64,000 bases of DNA from NCBI RefSeq assembly GCF_046244365.1, contig NZ_CP176395.1, positions 6,944,001 to 7,008,000 on the forward strand. Direction: 5' to 3'. A model generated the notes under the pieces. That model ran no database searches, was not told the origin of the DNA, and saw only the letters and a program-made list of their open reading frames with translations. The DNA is from Paenibacillus_V sp046244365. GTDB lineage: Bacteria; Bacillota; Bacilli; Paenibacillales; NBRC-103111. Below are positions 36,493-45,474 of this stretch, piece by piece (positions within the stretch are counted from its first letter, which is position 1; every line of letters begins with the position of its first letter). Both the position numbers and the translations under genes were made by a program.

Positions 36493-36530
36493 TTCTAGTT
36501 TCCTCCCGCATCGTATAGTGGCAAAAACGC

Positions 36531-36745
36531 AAAAAACGCCCTCATCCGATTGGGACGAGGAGCGTCAGCTCGCGGTGCCACCCAATTTGAGATTCGCCGT
36601 TGCCGGCGCTTCTCCACTTGGTTCCGCGATAACGGGCGGTTCCGGTTAACTTAGAAATGCCTTATGGGAAGGCTATTCTTGGCGCAAACGCCTCCGAGTT
36701 GGATGCTCATCATCGGCATGATCCGTGTTATAAACTTGGAGTAAA
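36531..36745 (-). promoter_or_regulatory. T-box riboswitch leader of serC
   Basis: On the minus strand the T-box sequence GGGTGGCACCGCG (36571-36583) is followed by a terminator, ACGCTCCTCGTCC pairing with GGATGAGGGCGT then six T (36531-36565). Upstream lie paired stretches expected of stem I and stem III. The T-box binds the CCA end of uncharged tRNA, presumably tRNA(Ser) given the serC target. I could not place the specifier codon with confidence. Confidence 0.88.
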
Positions 36746-36773
36746 ATATATCCTGATTATAGCATTTTGTCAA
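36745..36773 (-). promoter_or_regulatory. Sigma-A promoter of the T-box-serC transcript
   Basis: TTGACA (36768-36773) and TATATT (36745-36750) are 17 bp apart on the minus strand. A shifted -10 TATAAT also lies between them. Transcription would begin just before the T-box leader. Confidence 0.8.
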
Positions 36774-36835
36774 TCGGCATTCATCGATCCTGCAGCCGGC
36801 TCCGCAACAGAACTCCTTGCAAAGACCCGCACGTC

Positions 36836-37267
36836 CTACCAAAGATCGGGCTTCGCCACCATAAACCACAGCATGGTCATCAGCAGAAAAAGGTAAATCC
36901 AAACGGAACGAAGGAGTGCCCGGACGACTTTGTCCTTATCTTGACCGGGCTCGTTTAAGGCCCTGAGCTTCGGCGAGAAAGCCCGGGCCAAAAAAAACAA
37001 CGAGCTGACGAGGATAAGCACCGTCATCACGATCCATGGCGTTTTCCAAGACCAACCTCCCACGATGGCAAGCAAAACGCCCGAGAGGACCAGCACATGT
37101 CCCAAGTGTTTCGCCAAGCGGATCGCGAACCGGAAGGTAACCAGATAAGCGTCCAGCGCCTCCCCTTCGGCCTCCCGCAGTTTGCGGACCATCGGAATGA
37201 GAACGAAGAAGGGGCCGATCGAAATAATGGCGCTTACGATATGTACGTAAAGCAGCAGCGTATGCAA
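36836..37267 (-). CDS. DUF2269 family integral membrane protein
   Basis: 143 residues with four predicted helices: LLLYVHIVSAIISIGPFFVL, HLGHVLVLSGVLLAIVGGW, WIVMTVLILVSSLFFLARAF and SVWIYLFLLMTMLWFMV. The HIVSAIISIGPF start is typical of DUF2269. Function unknown. It follows the ASCH gene by 7 bp, so the two are likely co-transcribed. Confidence 0.8.
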   Translation of the reverse strand: MHTLLLYVHIVSAIISIGPFFVLIPMVRKLREAEGEALDAYLVTFRFAIRLAKHLGHVLVLSGVLLAIVGGWSWKTPWIVMTVLILVSSLFFLARAFSPKLRALNEPGQDKDKVVRALLRSVWIYLFLLMTMLWFMVAKPDLW

Positions 37268-37274
37268 CGGTCAT

Positions 37275-37625
37275 CTACTCCTGAACAGGCCGGAATTCAT
37301 GAACCCATACCTTCATGTGCGGCAGCCAGGGCATGCCGGCATGATACGAGAGGATGGCTTCCTTGTAGTCTTCAACGGTCGCAAATCCCTCGTGCTTGGC
37401 ATGTTCGTCGGTCAATTCACCAAGCGTCTGCCGATAAACCCGTTCCACCACATAGTCGCGGCCTTCCAGCGTCATGATCTCTCCGACATCCGCGTACCGT
37501 CCGTTGCGGCGGGTTGCCGTCTTTTGCCCGCTTAAGACTTTATCGATATCCGACTGTTTGGTGATTAAGCGCTCGATCGTACATGTTTTCGGCGGCAAGT
37601 CATTGGAATCCGTTTGATTGTTCAT
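37275..37625 (-). CDS. ASCH-domain protein
   Basis: 116 residues with ASCH-type features: CTIERLITKQSDIDKVLSGQKTATRRNGRYADVGEIMTLEG in outline, then VERVYRQTLGELTDEHAKHEGF. The ASCH fold resembles PUA domains and is thought to bind RNA or, in YqfB relatives, to hydrolyse N4-acetylcytidine. The conserved Lys-x-Thr-x-Arg cluster (GQKTATRR) is present. AGGAGG precedes the ATG. Confidence 0.78.
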   Translation of the reverse strand: MNNQTDSNDLPPKTCTIERLITKQSDIDKVLSGQKTATRRNGRYADVGEIMTLEGRDYVVERVYRQTLGELTDEHAKHEGFATVEDYKEAILSYHAGMPWLPHMKVWVHEFRPVQE

Positions 37626-37940
37626 CGTTTTTGTTTCCTCCTTAGCGTCAATTAGCTCACTTTATCATAAAAGGCTGCCGATTCCAAACCTAACGAAGTC
37701 CGGTCCAGAGAAGGCTCGGCTTGTGACTAGCTTCTTCTTGGCTTTGGACTTACCGGATTCGTGTAACGGCAACGAGTGTTGTAAAAAATGCAGCATTTTC
37801 TGGTGATGTCTACTGTCAGCGGCGGCAGTTGCTCCTCAGGGTCTAAAGGCCATTTTGCGAAAAAGTAGGTTGTTAAAAACGCCGAGGGGAGTCCGTGGTG
37901 GTGTGCGAGTTACGTTGGCTCTCGGCGAGGGAACGGGGAC
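37626..37940. other. Intergenic, no gene seen
   Basis: About 315 bp without a supportable gene. It holds the upstream region of the ASCH operon and the downstream side of the SLH gene terminator. Confidence 0.4.
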
Positions 37941-37990
37941 CAAAAAGGCTGCCCCGAAGCCACATCTGTGACTTTCGGGACAGCCCTTCC
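37941..37990 (-). terminator. Terminator of the SLH surface-protein gene
   Basis: On the minus strand AAGGGCTGTCCCGAAAG pairs with CTTCGGGGCAGCCTT, followed by TTTT, about 20 nt after the stop. Confidence 0.85.
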
Positions 37991-38007
37991 GACTGACTGC
38001 TTTATGC

Positions 38008-41000
38008 TTACTTATACGCACGCTCCATAACGTTAACCAGCATCTGGGCGCTCTCCGCGCGCGTGGCGCCGGACAATGGAGCGAGCCTACCGTCTCCCTG
38101 CCCTTGCATCCATCCCCGTTGGACGGCGATGCCGATCTCTCGGGCAGCCCAACCGCTAACTTGAGGCGCATCCTGGAATGCCGCCAAATCATTCTTCTCC
38201 GTCAAAGCTCCGCTCACGGACTCCCACGCCCGTACGAGCATGACAGCCATTTGCTCGCGGGTGACGGCTGCATTCGGATCAAATCGGCCGGCGTCCACTC
38301 CTTGCACGATGCCGGATTTGACCGCCGCTTGAACCGAAGCGTAATACCAGTCGCTCTCGCGGATATCTGCGAACGCGTTAGCCGATTTCTCCGCCTCTCC
38401 GATCCCGAATGCCCGGACGAGCATCGTGACGAATTGCGCGCGGGTCAACGTTTGCGACGGAGCAAAATCCGTGCTCGTCACGCCTTCCACGACATGCTTC
38501 GCGCTGAGCGTCCGAATCGCTTCATTCGCCCAATGAGCAGCAGGAACGTCCGCATAGCTGCGCTCGTATTTCAGTACGGCATACGTGCTGAAATGGCTTA
38601 GCTCCGCCTCCAGCGCATCGCCGGACCGCCGGCCTCCCACGTACTCCAGCTTGCCGTTCTCGCCGATATAATAAATGCCAAGCAATCTGGCGTCGCTATC
38701 CTTGCCGATCGCTATTCGCACTCTAACCGGCTGCGTGAAGCTGCTGTAAGGCGTGCGTTTACCGTCAGCGGTAACGACCGCGAGCTCCAATTGAATCATG
38801 GACCCGGCCGGCCGGATGCCGGCAAGGGACGAATCCCCTTGGATTTTCGCCGCGATCTGCGCGATTTGCTGCTCGCTTAGCACCTTGGCGTTCAACGCGA
38901 TGCGCGCGGAACGGTCGCCTGAAGCTCCAAGCTTATCCGCAACTTCGGCCAGCAGGGCGGCCGGTACTTGCAGGGTAACCGACTGGCTCGAGATTTCGAG
39001 CACGCCGTCTTTCAGCAGCTCGGCTGCCCGGATCGGGAGCAGCACCTCGTTCGTCTCAGGTCCCAGCGCGATGGTTGCCTTGCCGTCCTGAGGCTTCAAT
39101 TGCTCATCGGTTACGTTCAGCCGTCCTTTCGGCATCTCCTTCTCCGGCTCAGGCGCCGGTACGGAAGGCGCGGTTGGCGGAACGTAAGGAACAGGGGCTT
39201 TTACCTTTATGATCGTGCTTGCTGCGATGCCCTTATAAACGGCTGTTACTACGGTAGAGCCGGAGCCTATTCCCGTCAGAGATAGACCATTGACGCGGAC
39301 GATGCCTTCGGAAAGCGGCGACAACGCCACCCCGTCGGACAGCGGCAAGCCCGCGGACATGCCGGTATAATAGCCGTAAACCGTTGCCGTTACCGTTTGC
39401 CCAACCTCGAGCTGCGTCCCGGATAGCGCCATCGTAATGGACTCCGGAACGGATGAATCCGTTGGGTTTGTTGGATCTGTCGGATCAACCGGACCCGGCT
39501 CCCCGGTTTTCGCAATTTGCAAAGAGGCGAATGCCTCGTGTCCGGCGTAAACGGCCTTGACTACGGTGTTCCCTTCGGCCATGCCGGTTACGGTCATGTT
39601 ATCGATGGTCACCAGATTGGCCGGTTCCGCGGTAAGCGTTACTCCCCCGCTAAGCGGCCTGCGCTCCGCTTGATCGGAGCCTGCCGATTTATACAAACCG
39701 TAGACTTGAGCGGTTACACTTTCGCCCTTGGCGACTTGAGCCTTCGAAAGCTCGATGCCGATCGAATCGAGAATCGGACTGCTCACGCTGACCGTGACTT
39801 CTTTCGAATGACCGCCGTAAGATGCGGTCAGCGCAACTTGCCCATCGGCTGCTGCAGTTACCGTATTGCCCGCTATCGTGACGACGCCTTCCGGTCCTGC
39901 GCTTAGCGCCAGCTGGGGGGTAATGTCATAAACAATATGGCCGTACACGGCCTTCGCAACTACGGCTGCGGATTGTCCGGGGCTCATCGCCAATCGGGAT
40001 GCGGACAATTGCAGATCGCTCAAAGGATGAACCGTAACGGACGGTAAGCTCATCGCCGCGCTCTTTCCGTAGCCTTCCATATTCGCATATACCGTATAGC
40101 GATGATTGCCTGCGGCCGGAGCAGGAACGGTCACCGTCACGGGACTATTTTCTCCCGCGCCGGCGGCGGTCGCAACCGTTCTTCCATTCTCCTTCACGAC
40201 AATCGTCGAGTCGAGTGTCGCTCTTGCCCGGAAGCTTAGATTCGTCCCTTCCGCCGTATGGGATAACGGCGTGCTGTCGAGCTGAAAAGCCGTACGCTTC
40301 TCGGGGGCGACAACCGTCGATAACGTCACGTTATCGTAATAAGCGGAGGCTACAAAAGCCGCGCTGCTAACCAGCTTGATTCCGATATACTTGGCCCCTT
40401 TGGGAGCCGTATTGCTGAAGGATAACGTGTCCCACTGCTTCAATGCGGCCGTCGCTTCCAGGCTCATCGTGGTGCCGGCTACCGGGGTCATCTCTTTTTT
40501 GGCTTCATTATAGTATCGAATTTGCACATAAGGACGGTTGGAGCTGCGTCCGGCAGGAGGATCCGTCCGGTACACGTCGGCTGCAATCGTATAGGTGACT
40601 CCCTCCGCAACGGGAATGAGATCGCCATCGGCCGCCACCGTTAAGGTCGTGTCATTATCGAGCAGATACAGGCTATTCAAGCCGTCCTTCACGACAGCGT
40701 CCGATAGCTTGATATCCGACTTCGTTTTGTCTTTCAACGTTTGCGGATCGCGGATGGTCCAGCCCGGAATCGTTCCGTCCGTATTCACGTGCTCGAATCC
40801 CGGATTCGGCACGTCAAGCTGCTGTAGAGCAGGACCGGTCGGCGGAGCGTCGCTTGGCGTCAGCTTCACTACCCGAACGTTATCGTAATACGAATCGGTC
40901 TCCCACGCGGTCGAACAGAACAGAACGAGCTTCGCCGTAACGGCGCCTGCCGGAGCCATGCTGCTAAACTCCGCCGTTTTCCACGTTTTGGACGGTCCCG

Positions 41001-43401
41001 TATGATAAACCGCCGGCGCCGGCGACAGACTGATCTCTTTGCCGTCCGCATCGTAAAACTTCATCGCGAAAATCGTCCGGCCTTTGTCCAAATAAATATC
41101 CGACTTCGCGGTATACTCGAAGCCCGGTTCTACCGAGAACGGAATCGAGATCACGCCCGCCTCCGCCGCTGCCGACGTATCGGTTAACCTCAGACTTTTG
41201 CTTCCATGGTTCGCCTTCTCTTGGCTAACTTGATAATCGGCGGCCGCGTTGCGCTGCCCGAAGGATTCCCATCCCGGAATCGTTCCGTCCGCGTTCACCT
41301 GCTCGAAGCTGCCGTTCATGACCGGTATTTCGACGTCCGCATAAACGGGAGGCTGCTCCTTCTTCACTTTGACCCGCTTAAGCATGGAGGCTTCGCTGTA
41401 ATACAGGTTGCCGTCGGGCCCAAGCGCCATCAAATTCGTTTTCGTTCCCGGTATGACGGTATGCGCCATCGTTTTGGTATCGATCGCGACAAGCTTGCTG
41501 CCGAGCGTCGTATATAAGATCCCTTCCGCATCCCACTGCAGCTTCACGGGCGTCCAAACATGATCGTAGACCCAATCCGTCGGGACGATTTCCTTCTGCT
41601 TCACGGTTTTGTACGTAACGGGGTCGATGGCGAAAATCGTGCCGTATGCCGCCCCCCACAGCAAGCCGTCCGGACCGAAGCTCAAATTGCCGATTGCTTT
41701 GGCCTTCTTGCCGCCGGCCTGAGCAATGTCCGGCGTAAAGGTTGTGATGAGCTCTTTTTTGGCAACGTCCCACACGAACATTTTGGCTTCCGAATCCGTA
41801 GGGGCAATATCGAGCCCGCCCCACACGGTCGTCGACCCGTACAGCTTGCCGTCGCGGTAAACGAGTCCCATGATGCTCTGGTCTTGAATCAGATTGCGGT
41901 ACGTTTCCCACTTGGAGCCGTCATAGACGGACAGTGCGCCGCCGAGCAGCCCGATCTTAGGAACCGTACCGACGAAAAGCTTACCCTCGCCCGTCTCCAG
42001 CGCGAACGGCCGGTCCTGCGAGGAGCCGATCTCGTGAATTTTTTTCGGGTTCTCCCCGCGCAGGAGAGGCTGTTTCGTGTCCAGCTCGTGAATATACGCT
42101 GCAGGATACTCCCCGAAGATGACTTTATCCTCCCATGCGATCATCCCTTCGGACTGCCCCATGTTGAACAATTCCTTTTCGGCCGTCTCAATGTTGTAGC
42201 GCGCGGCATAGGTGCCTTGATAGCCTGAGGTATACAGCAGCCGGTCCGGTCCGAAAATAAGCGATTGGATCGAAACGGGAGTGCCGGATACGACCGGGGT
42301 TAAGGTTTTGACCTGCATCGATTCGAAGTTGGAAGCGACCACCTGCCCTCCGAACATGACGGTTACGAGCGACTTGCCCGGCAGCTCCGGATCGCCGATA
42401 TCGACCCATTCGCTGTTGCGAAGGTAGGTGCCGAAGGCGAGACCGGTCGGTTTGATTTCCTCCGTCGCCAAGTCGAACGTTTGAAACTCGCCGTTGGCCG
42501 GGAAGTATACTTTCCCGTTGCGCTCGGGTGATACGAACATGCCGCGGTAATTGGAAATGATTTTGTCAGCTAGAAACTGCTGCTTCTCCAGATCGTAAAT
42601 CAGCAGCGTATTCGGCGTCGAGCTCATCAATATAAACAAATAATGACCCGCGATATTCATCGTGTATACCATCGGCGCATGAGCGGCATCGAACACGTCG
42701 TTCGGAGGCAAAGGGATTTGCGTTTTGGCGCCGGTAGCCGGGTTCATCTTGTAAAGCGCCCCTTTGGACCCTTCGCCGACGTACAGCTCGCCTTTGTAAT
42801 ACTCGATGGTCTTGGCGTAACCCGCATCCGCTGTAAAAGGCTCGTAGTTCGTAATCGCCTTCTGGGCAGGATCGTACTTGAACACTTTGCCTGTCGGGTA
42901 TGCCCCGCCGTAGACGACATCCTTCTCGTCGACGACCAGGTTATACAAGGTGCCTGCGCCGGGGACCGTTCCAAGCGAGGCGACCTTCCGGGTCGCGGGC
43001 GAATAGACGAACAATTTCGGACCGCTTGCAATGTACACGTTGCCTTGGCTGTCAAGCACATGTCCCCAAGATTGCCCGCCGCCCTCCAATTGAAATTCCC
43101 GAAGCAGCGTGTAGCTTTTCAAATCCACGACACTGAATATCGCCGGCGAGGAAGCGCTTCCGGTAACGGTCGTATATAAGACGTCCCTGCCGTCTTCCAC
43201 CCCATATGCGCTATGCAGGGTATTCGGCGTCGTAACCATCGTGCCCAGCTCTTCGGGCGCCGAGAATACCCGGGGAACGACGGCGGATGCCGCTTCGGCG
43301 GGCGTAGGCGGATAGAACGGGATCGATACCGTCAAAGCCAGCGTTACGGCGATCGCCCAGGAGACCGTCTTCTTGCACCCTTTGATAGCGATTTCAAACA
43401 T
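38008..43401 (-). CDS. Giant cell-surface protein: beta-propeller, carbohydrate-binding modules, Ig-like domains and SLH anchor
   Basis: 1797 residues. Signal peptide 1 to about 38 (PPTPAEAASA). A PQQ/YVTN-like beta-propeller fills about 50-685, with repeated Tyr-Asp-Pro-Ala blade motifs such as KLFVYSPATRK and KVFKYDPAQK. Two paralogous carbohydrate-binding-type modules start at about 690 (NGSFEQVNADGTIPGWES) and 858 (NPGFEHVNTDGTIPGWTI). Big-type domains follow (about 1110-1450), then a Pro-rich linker (PPTAPSVPAPEPEKEMPKG) and three S-layer-homology domains (about 1614-1660, 1675-1730, 1740-1797) that hold it on the cell-wall polymer. Likely a glycan-degrading or -sensing surface protein. 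No catalytic motif is recognised. Confidence 0.88.
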   Translation of the reverse strand: MFEIAIKGCKKTVSWAIAVTLALTVSIPFYPPTPAEAASAVVPRVFSAPEELGTMVTTPNTLHSAYGVEDGRDVLYTTVTGSASSPAIFSVVDLKSYTLLREFQLEGGGQSWGHVLDSQGNVYIASGPKLFVYSPATRKVASLGTVPGAGTLYNLVVDEKDVVYGGAYPTGKVFKYDPAQKAITNYEPFTADAGYAKTIEYYKGELYVGEGSKGALYKMNPATGAKTQIPLPPNDVFDAAHAPMVYTMNIAGHYLFILMSSTPNTLLIYDLEKQQFLADKIISNYRGMFVSPERNGKVYFPANGEFQTFDLATEEIKPTGLAFGTYLRNSEWVDIGDPELPGKSLVTVMFGGQVVASNFESMQVKTLTPVVSGTPVSIQSLIFGPDRLLYTSGYQGTYAARYNIETAEKELFNMGQSEGMIAWEDKVIFGEYPAAYIHELDTKQPLLRGENPKKIHEIGSSQDRPFALETGEGKLFVGTVPKIGLLGGALSVYDGSKWETYRNLIQDQSIMGLVYRDGKLYGSTTVWGGLDIAPTDSEAKMFVWDVAKKELITTFTPDIAQAGGKKAKAIGNLSFGPDGLLWGAAYGTIFAIDPVTYKTVKQKEIVPTDWVYDHVWTPVKLQWDAEGILYTTLGSKLVAIDTKTMAHTVIPGTKTNLMALGPDGNLYYSEASMLKRVKVKKEQPPVYADVEIPVMNGSFEQVNADGTIPGWESFGQRNAAADYQVSQEKANHGSKSLRLTDTSAAAEAGVISIPFSVEPGFEYTAKSDIYLDKGRTIFAMKFYDADGKEISLSPAPAVYHTGPSKTWKTAEFSSMAPAGAVTAKLVLFCSTAWETDSYYDNVRVVKLTPSDAPPTGPALQQLDVPNPGFEHVNTDGTIPGWTIRDPQTLKDKTKSDIKLSDAVVKDGLNSLYLLDNDTTLTVAADGDLIPVAEGVTYTIAADVYRTDPPAGRSSNRPYVQIRYYNEAKKEMTPVAGTTMSLEATAALKQWDTLSFSNTAPKGAKYIGIKLVSSAAFVASAYYDNVTLSTVVAPEKRTAFQLDSTPLSHTAEGTNLSFRARATLDSTIVVKENGRTVATAAGAGENSPVTVTVPAPAAGNHRYTVYANMEGYGKSAAMSLPSVTVHPLSDLQLSASRLAMSPGQSAAVVAKAVYGHIVYDITPQLALSAGPEGVVTIAGNTVTAAADGQVALTASYGGHSKEVTVSVSSPILDSIGIELSKAQVAKGESVTAQVYGLYKSAGSDQAERRPLSGGVTLTAEPANLVTIDNMTVTGMAEGNTVVKAVYAGHEAFASLQIAKTGEPGPVDPTDPTNPTDSSVPESITMALSGTQLEVGQTVTATVYGYYTGMSAGLPLSDGVALSPLSEGIVRVNGLSLTGIGSGSTVVTAVYKGIAASTIIKVKAPVPYVPPTAPSVPAPEPEKEMPKGRLNVTDEQLKPQDGKATIALGPETNEVLLPIRAAELLKDGVLEISSQSVTLQVPAALLAEVADKLGASGDRSARIALNAKVLSEQQIAQIAAKIQGDSSLAGIRPAGSMIQLELAVVTADGKRTPYSSFTQPVRVRIAIGKDSDARLLGIYYIGENGKLEYVGGRRSGDALEAELSHFSTYAVLKYERSYADVPAAHWANEAIRTLSAKHVVEGVTSTDFAPSQTLTRAQFVTMLVRAFGIGEAEKSANAFADIRESDWYYASVQAAVKSGIVQGVDAGRFDPNAAVTREQMAVMLVRAWESVSGALTEKNDLAAFQDAPQVSGWAAREIGIAVQRGWMQGQGDGRLAPLSGATRAESAQMLVNVMERAYK

Positions 43402-43453
43402 CTCTTCACTACCTCTCTTCTTCCATCATTTTCGGGAAAACACACTCAACTGA

Positions 43454-43531
43454 ATCTAAACTAGATCAAATACCAAGAAATAAACAAGTGAAATGACTAA
43501 AATCTCTCATGTTCTAGTTCAAATCTAGTTC
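43454..43531 (-). promoter_or_regulatory. CTAG-containing repeats upstream of the SLH gene, possible GntR operator
   Basis: TCTAGTTC occurs at 43513-43520 and again at 43524-43531, an 11-bp period (one helical turn). A related TCTAAACTAGATC lies at 43455-43467. They lie 50-130 bp before the SLH start and just after the neighbouring GntR-type gene, so they may be the regulator's binding sites. No binding evidence is available. Confidence 0.45.
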
Positions 43532-43591
43532 ATATTCAAGGTCATCTTACCACAACCCCAAAAAAACCGTCAATTGAAAATTACCCGCTCA

Positions 43592-43629
43592 CAAAAAAAA
43601 TCCCGCCTGCTAAGAAGAGGCGAGATTTC
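43592..43629 (-). terminator. Terminator after the GntR-SBP gene
   Basis: On the minus strand AAATCTCGCCT pairs with AGGCGGGATTT, followed by a T-run of eight. It separates the regulator from the SLH gene. Confidence 0.85.
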
Positions 43630-43656
43630 GATGGTCAATGCCTTGCCGGACAACCT

Positions 43657-45030
43657 TTAGTTCTCCTGCGCAAGCTGTCTGTTAAACATGGCGATCAGTC
43701 CGTCATCGTCCACTAATAACGAGAAATACTGCTCCAAGCACTCCCCCAGCACTTCGACTTCGCGAATCGACAGCTGCAATTGATTATGGGCGGCATAGTT
43801 CGGAATCATTTCCCGATGAATCTCCAAGCGCGACGGTTTGTTAGGCAGCTCGTTCGGAACCGTTTCGGTCACCCACTTACTGGCTGGAAGACTGAACGAA
43901 TTGCGGCGTATGAACGATTGGATCTCTTCCGATACGAGAAAGTCGGAGAAACAGACCGCCGCCTCCTTGTTAGGCGACATGGCCCCTACCGCGATGCCTG
44001 TCGATAACAATAACGTGTGGTTGTTGACCGACCTCGGAACCTGAGCGATCTCAAACGGAAATTCCGCATCGACCAGCTGATTCAAACGATAATAAGTCGT
44101 TAGAATGACGGATGCCTTCTGCTGCTTGAACAGCTTCTCCGCATCCTGGTAGCCGAACGACATGACAAGCGGGAATACTCCTTCCTCATGCACGAGTTCC
44201 CGTATAGCGTTCAGTCCATCCATCATCTCCCCTTGAACGGGGACAATCATCCCTTGCTCGTCCCGGACAAACCGGGCATCGTTCTGCAGCAGAAACATCG
44301 GCCAGCGGTTCGTCGAGGACAAGTGGAAAAATAGGCCGAAGCGGTTCGGCTCGGTCAATTGGCTCAAAGCCTTGCGCAGATCCTGCCACGTCCAGCTGCT
44401 GTCCGGCTCCATGACCCGCCTTTTCTCAAAATGGCTCTTGTTGTAGCATAAAATAACCGGCGAGAAAATGATCGGCCTGACGCCAACCTTCCCGTCCTTC
44501 TCGGCAATCAACGCATGCAAGAAGGGATACGTGTCCGGTTCAGGCGCGAAACTCTCCAATAGATGCAGGTGATCGTCCTCGCGGAAATGCAGATAGTCCG
44601 TATAATTCAAGGTGACGGCGTCCACTACGCCAAATTGCAGAAGCTGTCTGATATGATCGGCATGGGAATAGGGCAGCGCCATAGTCTCCACACGAATATG
44701 CGGATATCTTTCATGGAACAACTCGATCAAACGGTTGATATGGAACTCGTCGTTCAGCGAGGGATAAACCCCGAATCGGATGGTCGTTTGCGCCGGGCGA
44801 GCCGTAACCTGATTGCCTACCCGCGGCAGCTTCTGTATTAGACCCTCCTCCACCAGATTCTCCAGCACCAGACGCACTGAATTTTTACTCAAATGAAACT
44901 CTTCCGCCAAAGCCGTTTCTGCAGGCAGAAAATCGCCGGGCTTGTAAGTCCCGCGCAAAATATGGTTGCGTATAGAGGATAGAAGCTCATTGGTTCGGTG
45001 CTGAAAGGATTTGCGGTCAGATTTCGCCAT
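43657..45030 (-). CDS. GntR-type repressor fused to an ABC solute-binding-protein domain
   Basis: 457 residues without a signal peptide, so cytoplasmic. Residues about 8-75 are a GntR winged helix (LLSSIRNHILRGTYKPGDF, FHLSKNSVRLVLENLVEEGLI). From about 83 on the protein reads like a type-1 sugar-binding protein: IRFGVYPSLNDEFHINRLIELFHERYPHI in outline, SSTNRWPMFLLQNDARFV and PNKEAAVCFSDFLVSEEIQSF. The binding domain has replaced the usual effector domain, so the regulator probably senses the oligosaccharide directly. Its likely target is the SLH surface-protein gene 256 bp downstream. The TnsB-type transposon begins about 250 bp upstream. Confidence 0.82.
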   Translation of the reverse strand: MAKSDRKSFQHRTNELLSSIRNHILRGTYKPGDFLPAETALAEEFHLSKNSVRLVLENLVEEGLIQKLPRVGNQVTARPAQTTIRFGVYPSLNDEFHINRLIELFHERYPHIRVETMALPYSHADHIRQLLQFGVVDAVTLNYTDYLHFREDDHLHLLESFAPEPDTYPFLHALIAEKDGKVGVRPIIFSPVILCYNKSHFEKRRVMEPDSSWTWQDLRKALSQLTEPNRFGLFFHLSSTNRWPMFLLQNDARFVRDEQGMIVPVQGEMMDGLNAIRELVHEEGVFPLVMSFGYQDAEKLFKQQKASVILTTYYRLNQLVDAEFPFEIAQVPRSVNNHTLLLSTGIAVGAMSPNKEAAVCFSDFLVSEEIQSFIRRNSFSLPASKWVTETVPNELPNKPSRLEIHREMIPNYAAHNQLQLSIREVEVLGECLEQYFSLLVDDDGLIAMFNRQLAQEN

Positions 45031-45277
45031 AAAGGAGTCTCCTCAAAAAAAGATCATAACGGTTGCAGCTCGTCCCATGCAGATAAAGAAAAAACGAGTC
45101 CGGCAGAAGGCTGCATCCCATCCCTTAGGAATGATTCGCATCCTCTTCCTTACTCGTTGTCGGGTTTACCGTTCAAACCGCTTGGGCGCCGAGCGAGTCT
45201 ATTTTGACACAAAGCTGGTCCGAATAGCAAGCGATCTTTCCACAAACTGGACAAAAAAGCTCCTTTGTGGGTGATAT

Positions 45278-45368
45278 TGTGAGCTGTAATTCACTTTGTC
45301 ATTGAAAACACCCCGAAAAGAGATGTTTTGTAATGAAGATTTGGCACTTACTGTAATAACAATTGTCA
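45278..45368 (+). repeat. Left transposon end: terminal inverted repeat and subterminal sites
   Basis: The terminal repeat 45278-45301 opens TGTGAGCTGTAAT and closes TCACTTTGTCA. Site-like copies are TTTGTCA at 45295-45301, TTTGGCA at 45340-45346 and ATTGTCA at 45362-45368. Each is preceded 4-5 nt earlier by GTAAT (45286, 45330, 45353). Spacing is 45 and 22 nt. Confidence 0.85.
45304..45330 (-). terminator. Possible terminator downstream of mkoB-like gene
   Basis: AAAACACCCCG and AGAGATGTTTT form an imperfect stem around GAAA. It lies within the transposon end, about 145 nt past the PLD-like gene stop. The T-run is weak. Confidence 0.35.
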
Positions 45369-45474
45369 TATACGGTGAGTTTATGTAATAAGTATTGGAA
45401 CAAATAGTAAAATTCGTTGTGTAAATCTAATAATACGTGCGCAACAAGTGGCTCCTAGATGGTCAATTCAATTA

